Assembly: GCF_014306625.1 (NCBI RefSeq)
Contig: NZ_JACRYL010000003.1
Location: 29,132-93,131, forward strand
Direction: 5' to 3'
DNA: 64,000 bases
Source: Pedobacter fastidiosus
Lineage (GTDB): Bacteria; Bacteroidota; Bacteroidia; Sphingobacteriales; Sphingobacteriaceae
The stretch's first letter is position 1; each line of letters opens with the position of its first letter. The notes beneath the pieces are model-generated. The model did not search any database, was not told the origin of the DNA, and was given only the letters and a program-made list of their open reading frames with translations. Both the position numbers and the translations under genes were made by a program. This document shows, piece after piece, positions 18,874 through 26,635 of the stretch.

Positions 18874-18881
18874 CAAAGATA
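18874..18881 (-). promoter_or_regulatory. -7 element of guaA
   Basis: TATCTTTG on the minus strand, an exact TAnnTTTG match, with only 3 bases (CGG) between it and the guaA ATG. Transcription from it would start at or near the A of ATG, giving a leaderless mRNA. Confidence 0.6.
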
Positions 18882-19030
18882 GAGAAAGAAAAGGAATTGT
18901 TAAATTGTTTTATTGCCTAATTGTTATCCATTGAGCACAAATTTTCAGCGTGAAATTTTCATTATGTAATTCAATAATCAACACTTAATCTATTCAATCA
19001 TTTAACCAATTTAACAGTTAACAATTTAAA

Positions 19031-19489
19031 CTACAATTCCATCAACTTAACCTCAACACCAAACTTTCTTAAAAAATCCACTCCTTCATCGCTGGGCAAG
19101 CCTTTATAAGCCGCATAAGATTTTGAATAATAAACCAGTTTAATTCCTGAAGATAGAATCAATCTGGCGCAAGCGATACAGGGCGACAAAGTGGTGTAGA
19201 GCGTGCATCCTTCTATTTTCGATCCGTTTTTAGAAGCATATAGTATTGCGTTTTCTTCTGCATGAAGCGCTAGTGAACAACTCCCCTTACTATCTCTTGC
19301 ACAGCCATGTTCCGGCCATTCTTCATCACAATTGTGCGTTCCGGCGGGTGGGCCATTATATCCGATAGAAATAATTCTGGTATCCTTTGTTAAAACTGCA
19401 CCAACATGCGCACGCACACAATGAGAACGAGCGGCCAAATCGGTCGCAAGGTTCATAAAAATTGTGTCGAAACTCGGTTTATCTGTCAT
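19031..19489 (-). CDS. dCMP deaminase family protein
   Basis: Zinc-dependent cytidine/deoxycytidylate deaminase of 152 residues that would supply dUMP for thymidylate synthesis. Zinc ligands and catalytic Glu are in HAEENAI and the PCIACARLI loop. Extra residues (HNCDEEWPEHGCARDSKGSC) match the dCMP deaminase/ComEB branch more than tRNA or riboflavin deaminases. I start it at the ATG at 19489 (MTDKPSF) because a longer frame would begin inside the terminator hairpin of the upstream transporter. The upstream gene ends only 66 bp away. Confidence 0.88.
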   Translation of the reverse strand: MTDKPSFDTIFMNLATDLAARSHCVRAHVGAVLTKDTRIISIGYNGPPAGTHNCDEEWPEHGCARDSKGSCSLALHAEENAILYASKNGSKIEGCTLYTTLSPCIACARLILSSGIKLVYYSKSYAAYKGLPSDEGVDFLRKFGVEVKLMEL

Positions 19490-19505
19490 GTAAAAAATCA
19501 AAAAA

Positions 19506-19533
19506 GCCACAGAAAGAATAATCGATCTGTGGC
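19506..19533 (-). terminator. terminator of the sugar MFS gene
   Basis: An 8-bp stem GCCACAGA/TCTGTGGC with a 12-nt loop. On the minus strand it is followed by TTTTTT. It lies 22 bp past the transporter stop and just upstream of the dCMP deaminase start. Confidence 0.8.
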
Positions 19534-19555
19534 CGTAAAATTAGTTTATTAAAAA

Positions 19556-20989
19556 TTAATGTCCGCCAGCAATTTTTCTGTCGAAGTTAATTCCCTGTGC
19601 TTTTAATATTCCACTAACCCGTACTGCATAAAATGCCAAGTAAGCAAAACAAAGAACACCAACAATATAACTGTGTTGAATTCCGGTATATTCTGAAACG
19701 AATCCTTGTAACCAGCTGATTATTCCACCGCCCATAATCATCATAATTAAGAAGCTACTGCCTTGACTTGTATTCTTACCTAAACCACTCACAGCTAAAG
19801 TAAATATACAAGGCCATAAAGTACTGCAGAATAAACCTACACTAGTAAATGCATAAACACTGATCATTCCTTTTGTAAACATTCCAATTACTAAAGCAGT
19901 AATTCCAATACAAGAGAAGATTAACAACATCCTGGCAGGGTTTCCTTTACTTGCCATATCAGCAATAATTAAAACAAGGATAATCACTGCATAAACATAA
20001 AATGGTGCAAGATCATGCTTAGCAATTGCATTAACAGCTAAAAAGATCCCGAATGCCAAATAAGGTGCAATAAACCTTAATATTTTTTGAGTGCTAACAT
20101 TATCTGTAAATGCTTCTACAGCTCCCGTCCATCTACCAATCATCATACTTGCCCAATAAAGCGAAATATATGGTGCAATATCCTGAATAGCAAAACCTAA
20201 ATCTTTCTCCATATAAGCAGGCAAATTACTTGCCGTAGAAACCTCAACGCCTACATAAACAAAAATTGCAATCATTCCCAAAACCAATTGAGGGTATTTT
20301 AAAGCAGAACCTTTATGACTTGCATCTTCCGTTTTAGCCTCAACCAATGTTGGTCTATCTGGCAATGAAGATAATTTTAAGAAAACAGCAACAGCGATAA
20401 ATGCAGCGCCTAAGATTAAATAAGGAATTTTAACACTTTCGATACTGATATTACTGCTTGCATTTGCTGCAGATCCGAAAATTGCAAAACTTACAACCAA
20501 TGGACCTATTGTTGTACCGAAGTTATTGATACCACCAGCTAAGGTTAATCTTTGTGAACCAGTTCTAATTGGCCCCAAAGCAATGGCTAGTGGATTTGCA
20601 ACAGTTTGTTGTAATGAAAAACCCAATGCCACAATAAATAAACCCGATAGCATTAAAGGAAACGAGCCTAAATTTGCTGCAGGGTAGAATAATAATGTAC
20701 CTACTGCAGAAATAACTAATCCAAGCGCTAAGGAGTTTTTGTATCCAAGCTTGTTTACAATATCTTGTTTTATTAAAACAGAAATTGCGTTATAAATTAA
20801 CGCACCAACCGTATAAGCAATATAAAATGCTAAGGAAACCCACTGACTTTGGCTTTGAGTTAAATCAAAAGCTTTTTTAAATACTGGAATTAATATGTCA
20901 TTACTTGCAGCTACGAAGCCCCAAAAAAAGAATACGGTAACTAGGGGAATAAATTGCCCCCACTTGGTTTGTGTCTGTTCTGAACTCAT
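19556..20989 (-). CDS. sugar MFS transporter, FHS (FucP/GluP) family
   Basis: A 477-residue, 12-helix major facilitator of the fucose-galactose-glucose:H+ symporter group. The N-terminal FFFWGFVAASNDILIPVFKKAF segment is diagnostic; other markers are FSLQQTVANPLAIALGP and NNFGTTIGPLV. A cytoplasmic loop between the two halves contains RPTLVEAKTEDASHKGS. The sugar is not predictable in detail. No sugar kinase or regulator adjoins it. It has its own terminator and is likely transcribed alone. Confidence 0.9.
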   Translation of the reverse strand: MSSEQTQTKWGQFIPLVTVFFFWGFVAASNDILIPVFKKAFDLTQSQSQWVSLAFYIAYTVGALIYNAISVLIKQDIVNKLGYKNSLALGLVISAVGTLLFYPAANLGSFPLMLSGLFIVALGFSLQQTVANPLAIALGPIRTGSQRLTLAGGINNFGTTIGPLVVSFAIFGSAANASSNISIESVKIPYLILGAAFIAVAVFLKLSSLPDRPTLVEAKTEDASHKGSALKYPQLVLGMIAIFVYVGVEVSTASNLPAYMEKDLGFAIQDIAPYISLYWASMMIGRWTGAVEAFTDNVSTQKILRFIAPYLAFGIFLAVNAIAKHDLAPFYVYAVIILVLIIADMASKGNPARMLLIFSCIGITALVIGMFTKGMISVYAFTSVGLFCSTLWPCIFTLAVSGLGKNTSQGSSFLIMMIMGGGIISWLQGFVSEYTGIQHSYIVGVLCFAYLAFYAVRVSGILKAQGINFDRKIAGGH

Positions 20990-21132
20990 TTTTAAATTTA
21001 GTTTTATTGGGTCTAAACATAATTAAAAAAAAATTAAAAAAGGGTAACTTTTATGCAACTAATGCAACAAAAATAAATGTTAGATGTTTAGGTATAAAGT
21101 TGCATATTCGCATATTATAAACAATACAATGC

Positions 21133-21759
21133 ATGTTTGAAGCCATATTATTAGGTATTGGGGCAGGGATTATTTCGTCGTTTTTAACTGGTCCTGTATT
21201 TTTTGCAATGATAAAAACCAGCATAGAAAAAGGCTTTAAGGCTGGTTTTTCTTTAGCTATTGGTGTAATTATTAGTGATGTAGTTCTAATTGCCCTTGTT
21301 CTTTTCGGAAGCCAATTTTTTGATTATAAAGCTAGCTTTGATAAGTACGTTGGTATTATTGGAGGGATATTTTTACTTGCTGTGGGCATCTATTATCTAG
21401 TGTCCAAAATCTCCATCCATTATAAAACTAATAAGCTTCAAAAAGTAAGCAAAAGGGGTTATCTGATCAAAGGATTTTTAATGTGCATCCTCACGCCTTC
21501 TACTTTAATGTTCTGGATTATTGTAAGCGGAATTATCTCTGTTAAACTGAATAACATGCTGAACGAAAAGCTGGTATGCTTCTTTATTGCTATGGCTACG
21601 CAACTCAGTATTGATGGTGCAAAAAGTTATTATTCGAGCAAACTTCGCTATAAAATTAAAGAGGATGCTTTACGGAAGCTGAATAAAATTGCCGGTGTAA
21701 TTATTATTTTCTTCGCCTTCTGGCTAATTGCTAAAACTTATCTTAAGTTTTATTCATAA
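21133..21759 (+). CDS. LysE-family translocator
   Basis: A 208-residue membrane protein with about six helices and the LysE/RhtB arrangement. The N-terminus GIGAGIISSFLTGPVFFAMIKTSIEKG corresponds to the family's glycine/proline helix, followed by SLAIGVIISDVVLIALVLFG and a central KGFLMCILTPSTLMFWI segment. LysE-type proteins export amino acids or related small molecules; the substrate here is unknown. It stands alone, followed by 749 bp without a gene. Confidence 0.85.
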   Translation: MFEAILLGIGAGIISSFLTGPVFFAMIKTSIEKGFKAGFSLAIGVIISDVVLIALVLFGSQFFDYKASFDKYVGIIGGIFLLAVGIYYLVSKISIHYKTNKLQKVSKRGYLIKGFLMCILTPSTLMFWIIVSGIISVKLNNMLNEKLVCFFIAMATQLSIDGAKSYYSSKLRYKIKEDALRKLNKIAGVIIIFFAFWLIAKTYLKFYS

Positions 21760-21829
21760 ATCCCTTCAACAGCTCAATTCAGATTTGAGTGGTTTACCCT
21801 GTGTTTAAATATTTTGGGCATGCCCCAAG

Positions 21830-21910
21830 CTTCGCAAGGGTCGGGCTATCCATTGCAATCTTTTTTGAAGAAAAATCAAAAAAGGATTTTCACTGCTATC
21901 CCTCATGCAA
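21830..21910. repeat. dispersed intergenic repeat with internal inverted symmetry
   Basis: The segment holds GGGCTATCC and GCTATCCC-type ends around the inverted pair ATCTTTTTTG / CAAAAAAGGAT. A related copy at about 36.84 kb has ATCTTTTTG ... CCAAAAAGGAT followed by CACTTCCATC. The pattern looks like a dispersed non-coding repeat of this genome, not a gene. Confidence 0.5.
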
Positions 21911-22069
21911 AACCTTAACATTTCACTTACAAAATAGCTCAATACGAAAACATTTTTTCAACACACTACCGTTTGAGCCGACAATAGGCTACGAACAGTG
22001 AGGCGGCCACCATCACCCGAGCCGTCTTTTCCCGCGCAGGTGGGAATCTTAATGTCTATTAAACGAAGG

Positions 22070-22223
22070 CTTGTCAAAAGTAAATTAGACATTGGCAAAA
22101 ATAAATATTGATCAGTCCGAAATAATAATTGTCTGTCCAAAATAAATGAGCTTTCCAAAATAAATAAAGGCTTTTCTAAAGTAATAATACTCTGTTCGAA
22201 ACAAATAAGACTCTGGCAAGGCG
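22070..22223. repeat. degenerate ~20-bp tandem repeat array
   Basis: Seven imperfect units and a partial eighth start at 22070, 22090, 22113, 22133, 22151, 22171, 22190 and 22211. Their spacing is 18-23 bp, averaging 20. Clear units are CTGTCCAAAATAAATGAG (22133-22150) and CTTTCCAAAATAAATAAAGG (22151-22170). A short inverted pair AATGTCTA (22051-22058) / TAGACATT (22086-22093) overlaps its left edge. The array lies between lysE and the LytTR gene, with no ORF across it. Function unknown; two-turn spacing would suit protein binding. Confidence 0.65.
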
Positions 22224-22508
22224 AAGTGAGCGCATGACAAAGCTATTAAGGTCATTTCTGCGTAAGCGAGATCTTTATGCAAAAGAGAACTAACTATTTT
22301 TTAATTAGAACGAGGACTAATGATAAAAATTAATCACAAAAAAAATCGGAATGAGAGAAAAACCTCCATTATACATATTTAAAGTGAGTCATATCTGGTC
22401 AGAACAAGACATTTTGAATCAAATTTATTTCTCTTTATTTTACCCTAATAGGCTCTGAATAAAGTATTAATAACCTTTCTATTATTAGTTAGATACTTCA
22501 AAATCCAA
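22224..22508. other. gene-free DNA between repeat array and the response regulator
   Basis: AT-rich, with no plausible ORF, hairpin terminator or promoter that I can recognise. Together with the repeats to its left it makes up the 749-bp gap between lysE and the regulator. Confidence 0.5.
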
Positions 22509-23240
22509 TTAATTAGGATTAATTAAATTTTTCTTAATTGTTTCTAAAAATTGCTTTTTATATGTTTCTCCAATAGAAATTTCGCAGGATATTCCTTTAA
22601 GTACAACCTGATTACCATTGATGGCAATGACTTTATCCAAAGCAATGATAAAAGATTTCTGTATCCGCATAAAACGATTTTTCGGTAATCTTTCCTCGAC
22701 ATCCTTCATCGTAATAAGTGCAAGCGTACGATTACCATTATGGTGAAGGGCAACGTAATTCTTCATTCCTTCAATATAATCAATGTCGTTGATATATACT
22801 TTGATCATTTGGCTTTTAAATTGCGTTTTGACAATGAAATAGCTGCTATCCGCTGAAGTATGATTGTAATCTGTGTGCTGTGAGCTTATTATTTTTTGCG
22901 CCTTGGTGACAGCCTGCAAAAAACGTGGCAAAGGAATGGGTTTGATCAAATAGTCAACTACGTCGAGGTCAAATCCCGTAGACGCGAATTCACTATAAGC
23001 AGTTGTTAGGATAAAATTGTAATTTTTATGGCGGACAGCTTTAATGAATTCTATGCCTGATATTTTTGGCATATTGATATCAAGAAATATTAAATCAACG
23101 TGGTGATCATTTAAAAAAGTAATGGCTTCGGTTGGTTTATTAAAAGTCGCTATTAAGTTAAGTTCACTGATTGATCTGATATAGTGTTCCAAGACTTCAA
23201 TTGCTGGTGCTTCATCATCAACAATAATACAGTTTGCCAT
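22509..23240 (-). CDS. LytTR-family response regulator
   Basis: Cytoplasmic DNA-binding regulator of 243 residues. The receiver domain (1-~120) has the acidic pair DDE at 8-10, phospho-acceptor Asp54 in IFLDINMP and conserved Lys100 in YLIKPI. The LytTR DNA-binding domain (~140-240) includes DIDYIEGMKNYVALH and the RFMRIQKSFIIALDKV segment. It lies 81 bp behind a LytS-type kinase on the same strand, an expected partner. The peptide gene two genes upstream suggests the pair may sense or control a secreted peptide, which is inference. Confidence 0.93.
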   Translation of the reverse strand: MANCIIVDDEAPAIEVLEHYIRSISELNLIATFNKPTEAITFLNDHHVDLIFLDINMPKISGIEFIKAVRHKNYNFILTTAYSEFASTGFDLDVVDYLIKPIPLPRFLQAVTKAQKIISSQHTDYNHTSADSSYFIVKTQFKSQMIKVYINDIDYIEGMKNYVALHHNGNRTLALITMKDVEERLPKNRFMRIQKSFIIALDKVIAINGNQVVLKGISCEISIGETYKKQFLETIKKNLINPN

Positions 23241-23321
23241 AATAAGGGTATTGAGTTTTTAATAATTATTGGACTGGATTTTTGGGGATGTTTTTTTACT
23301 TTTGATTAGGTGTGCCAAAAG

Positions 23322-24341
23322 TTAATTTATAATCAGTGAAATTGAATACTCTGTTTCTGTTTCGTCTATTGAAAGGTTAAATTTACTTCCGTAATAGTAA
23401 TTCAGTCTTTTTTTAATGTTTTCCATACCGATACCACTTGAAAGCTCTGTTGAGCTTTCCTTTTTTTTGTTATAGGTGCGTAAACTGATACTGTTATCTT
23501 CACCTATTTCCAGCAGGATTTTAGCGTGATTTGATTCATCCGTACAGTCTCCATGCTTTAGTATGTTTTCAACTATAGTGATTAATACAAAAGGTATAAT
23601 GCTGACTTTGCCAGTATTTCCTAGAACTTCAAAGTCAATCATCAACTCGTGCTTAAAACGAAGCTGATTAATCTTAATTACATTCTTAATGTGTTCAATT
23701 TCTTCATCAATCAGTACAGTCTGATCATCGTCATCCTGTTTTAAAGAGTAGTGCATAATCTGGCTCAGGGTCATAATACCATCTGATAATTCAGATGAGA
23801 GCGGTAAAGATTTCGCATAAAAAAAATTCAGGGTGTTATTTAAAAAATGAGGATTGATCTGAGCCCTCAAAAATGTATACTGTGCATGATGCTTTTCTTC
23901 TTCATTTAAGCGTAATTGCTTTTGGTGCTTAACGTTTTCAGTTGCATAATAATATGCAAATGCAAAAAATGAATATTTAATATATAACCAAAGAACACCT
24001 ACGGCAAATATCCAAATATGAAAGGGAGTCGTTGGCCCACCATTTGCCTTGATTAGGGGCCTGATGTAATAGGCAGTTATATACCAATTTAAATAAGAAA
24101 AAAGATAAGCAAAAATTATCCCAGCTATTAATGAATATATTTTTAAAGGACTTGCGTATTTTGTGTACACAAACAGGCACATATAAAACGTGCATATACT
24201 TGGGAACTGTGTAAAGAAAAAATCGCCAATACTAAAAAAATAATCTTTCGGGTTTGTAGCGAATTCAACCAGAGTACTAACTAACATGTACGCAAGCCAA
24301 AAAATTACATGGTATATTATTAATCTGTATTTTTGTTTCAT
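23322..24341 (-). CDS. LytS/YehU-type sensor histidine kinase
   Basis: Membrane histidine kinase of 339 residues. Residues 1-~135 contain four hydrophobic helices with short loops and no periplasmic sensor domain, so the signal is probably read in or near the membrane. The His_kinase domain follows with phospho-acceptor His165 in QINPHFLNN, an N-box VENILKHG and a glycine-rich GIGMENIKKRL. The gene starts 5 bp after the S41 peptidase stop, so the two are almost certainly cotranscribed. Partner regulator is directly downstream. Confidence 0.92.
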   Translation of the reverse strand: MKQKYRLIIYHVIFWLAYMLVSTLVEFATNPKDYFFSIGDFFFTQFPSICTFYMCLFVYTKYASPLKIYSLIAGIIFAYLFSYLNWYITAYYIRPLIKANGGPTTPFHIWIFAVGVLWLYIKYSFFAFAYYYATENVKHQKQLRLNEEEKHHAQYTFLRAQINPHFLNNTLNFFYAKSLPLSSELSDGIMTLSQIMHYSLKQDDDDQTVLIDEEIEHIKNVIKINQLRFKHELMIDFEVLGNTGKVSIIPFVLITIVENILKHGDCTDESNHAKILLEIGEDNSISLRTYNKKKESSTELSSGIGMENIKKRLNYYYGSKFNLSIDETETEYSISLIIN

Positions 24342-24346
24342 TCCTT

Positions 24347-25789
24347 TTATCTATCCTTATATGTCCGAACAAAATCTATCCAATCGGAAACTGATGCTGG
24401 TATAAATATGTCGGGCTTAATCCCAATATTGTCCAAAGGATACGCAGGTAATCTCAAAGATTTGCAGGCGGGATAACCCAAACTATAAAAGCCACAGGGC
24501 AGCTTGGTTTTTACGACCTCTAAGTAATCAATAGCCCCTGATGAATTACTGCCATAAATTTTTACTTTCGAGCTCTGTTTTGCCTCTAAAATAAAAAGCT
24601 CGGCAGCACTCGCTGTATTTCCATTTGTGATCAAAGAAACCCTTTTGGGATAGTTACGCACATTTGAAATGGTAATCGTGTCAACCGGATATAAAGGGTA
24701 AAGCTCATTAGGGTGAGCTTTCAATTTGCGTAGATTGCTTTCGAACATTCTTTTCACACTGTCCGCAAGATCTGAGGGAATCTGACTATAATAATCACGA
24801 ATATTCTCTTCAGTGGCAAGCACACTTGCTCCTTCCGTTAAGATTGGTTTGGTATATACATAAGGTATTAGCTTGTCATAAACAAGGACAGAACCACCGT
24901 AATTATTTCGAAGATCTATTATTAAATGATCATGTGTTTCTAATTCATGTGCATTTTTCTTAATTATACTATCCATCATGCTTACATAATTCAATGTTGC
25001 ATACTCAGGCATTTGAAATAAGCATGTTTTATCATCCAAAACTTTAAACATGGGCGAAACGTTAGCTTCCTCAGTCTTGTTAGGTAACTGCGGAACAACA
25101 ACTGAGCTTTTATACCACCTTGAGGTAACGGCACCATTTCCGAGTGTTAATGTGTCTCCGATTTTATTCAAGGACAGAAGATTTTTTGAATGATCTATAG
25201 CCTTAAAATATTTCATAAGGTATGTGCTACGATTTTTAGTGAACCTGAATTTAACCTGTTGAGGTGTCCATCTAGCACCATCCGCCTTTAAAATAAAGCC
25301 GATAAATTCATTTTTGATTTTTTGGTCCTTAATTATTCCTATTTCATAGGCTCCTGTATGATCTCTCCAAATCCCTTCTAAACCGTCTAGTCTATTTCCA
25401 CCTTTGCTCAGATAAGAACGGAATACTGGCTCTGTATAAATCAATTTTTCTTCATTAGCATAATAATTCCTTATCTGTTCTTTGCTGTAGTTACTATCAT
25501 CATAAGTAATAGACATATGCTTATCATTAAAGAAAGAAAGCCATAACCTGATAATTGGCGAACATTGGTAAGATTGTGCTTTTCTAGCTTCATTGAGCAG
25601 GCTATCCGTAAAAAACTGAAATTTATCCCTATTGGAAATAGTTACTTTGTCTGTATAACCAACATAATTTTTTTTTACCCGCTCTATTACAAATTTTAAA
25701 TTGTCGCCACAATTGCAGTTTTGAGCTTTTGAAGAAAGAAAAGCGAGGACAAACATGAAGGTTGCAAAAGTCTTTATGTATTTATGCAT
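24347..25789 (-). CDS. S41-family peptidase in the peptide/two-component unit
   Basis: Exported serine peptidase of about 480 residues. I start it at the ATG at 25789, which gives a clean signal peptide (MHKYIKTFATFMFVLAFLSSKAQ); the longer frame would run into the upstream peptide gene. An N-terminal helical region (NCNCGDNLKFVIERVKKNY) precedes the C-terminal S41 core, with DLRNNYGGS, the Ser nucleophile in NGNTASAAELF, and NIGIKPDIFIP. The position of the CtpA-type catalytic Lys reads YGSNSSGA, so it belongs with the tricorn/IRBP-like branch. It may cleave the peptide encoded just upstream; this is untested. Confidence 0.85.
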   Translation of the reverse strand: MHKYIKTFATFMFVLAFLSSKAQNCNCGDNLKFVIERVKKNYVGYTDKVTISNRDKFQFFTDSLLNEARKAQSYQCSPIIRLWLSFFNDKHMSITYDDSNYSKEQIRNYYANEEKLIYTEPVFRSYLSKGGNRLDGLEGIWRDHTGAYEIGIIKDQKIKNEFIGFILKADGARWTPQQVKFRFTKNRSTYLMKYFKAIDHSKNLLSLNKIGDTLTLGNGAVTSRWYKSSVVVPQLPNKTEEANVSPMFKVLDDKTCLFQMPEYATLNYVSMMDSIIKKNAHELETHDHLIIDLRNNYGGSVLVYDKLIPYVYTKPILTEGASVLATEENIRDYYSQIPSDLADSVKRMFESNLRKLKAHPNELYPLYPVDTITISNVRNYPKRVSLITNGNTASAAELFILEAKQSSKVKIYGSNSSGAIDYLEVVKTKLPCGFYSLGYPACKSLRLPAYPLDNIGIKPDIFIPASVSDWIDFVRTYKDR

Positions 25790-25811
25790 TTCCATTAGGC
25801 TTGTATGAGCA

Positions 25812-26009
25812 TTACAGGCTAAGCGATACGGTTGTCGTTGGTTTATTTTCAACACACCCCGGTAATGTAGATGGTTTTGGAGGGTCTCCTTCATTTGTTG
25901 TGGTACTGTCGCCACCTTTAATTAATCGCATTTGTTCTCTGCTAAGGCCGGACATAGACTTTCTCTTAAAAAGAAATAATGTTTTTTTTTCTAGTTTTTT
26001 GATTTCCAT
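25812..26009 (-). CDS. double-glycine leader peptide (bacteriocin- or pheromone-like precursor 1)
   Basis: A 65-residue precursor. Residues 1-33 resemble a Bacteroidota GG leader, with a basic start (MEIKKLEKKTLF) and the recognition helix LSREQMRLIKGG ending in Gly32-Gly33. Cleavage there would leave a 32-residue core rich in Thr, Ser and Pro with a single Cys52. The S41 peptidase start lies 22 bp downstream, followed by the kinase and regulator. A C39 peptidase exporter is encoded 4 kb away on the other strand. The Ser/Thr/Cys content also recalls Bacteroidota lanthipeptide precursors, but no Lan enzyme is in the window. Confidence 0.75.
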   Translation of the reverse strand: MEIKKLEKKTLFLFKRKSMSGLSREQMRLIKGGDSTTTNEGDPPKPSTLPGCVENKPTTTVSLSL

Positions 26010-26635
26010 AATAATGAAGAATTAAATATAAGTGAATTAAATGTATAACTTATAAGAGTTGCCTCAAAAAATAATAAACCAAACGGGTTGTTTTAAGGAC
26101 GAAATGCCTATTTTATACATAATACTTATAAAAGTGAATCCTATTTAACAGCGTAGGCAGAAAATTGCATCAGTTTATTTTAACTTAAATATTAAGGGGT
26201 TTTTTGGCATTTGGGACGGACTATCTTCCATTGCTTTCCTAATTACTTTCTTTACAGATATTCTGGCTTATAATTTTCCATGGCCTATCTCCCCCTTTTG
26301 ACTGTTTTATTCTGTCGGTAATACCTCCATATATTTCACATAAGGTATTGAATCTATAGGCAAACTTCATTGAATTTTTTTCTCTGGAATTAAATAATTC
26401 GAAGGTTTTGCATCTGCCTTACAGTAAAAAAATAAGCTTTTAAACCATATTTTTAATTAATACATTATCTTTTTTCTCCTTTTTTTACGAGTTAGTCCGC
26501 TGAAGACAGCTTTGTGTCCTTTCAAAAAGGTATTTGGTGTAATAGCCTGTTTCGGGGCTTTGATTAGCCATAAAAAGTGTAAAAATTAGCATAACCAAAT
26601 TGTTAGATAATCACGCACAATAAGATACAATCAAA
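26010..26635. other. 626-bp divergent spacer between the two arms of the peptide locus
   Basis: The transcription starts of both arms should lie here. It is AT-rich and without a convincing gene. A 43-codon minus-strand frame (26239-26370) is the only coding-like stretch, and I judge it weak. I could not identify exact TAnnTTTG elements or a paired LytTR site by eye. Confidence 0.5.

Noticed and set aside
21958..22158. 66-codon minus-strand ORF over the GC-rich part of the 22-kb spacer
   Set aside because: It translates repeat sequence and its composition is not protein-like.
22070..22223. Short repeats near 22.1 kb as a CRISPR array
   Set aside because: Units are adjacent and degenerate, with no unique spacers and no cas genes anywhere in the window.
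25812..26009. Peptide 1 as the N-terminus of the S41 peptidase
   Set aside because: The two frames differ, and a clean signal peptide begins at the ATG at 25789.
25812..26009. Peptide 1 as a confirmed lanthipeptide
   Set aside because: Leader and Ser/Thr content are compatible, but there is one Cys only and no LanB, LanC or LanM gene in the window.
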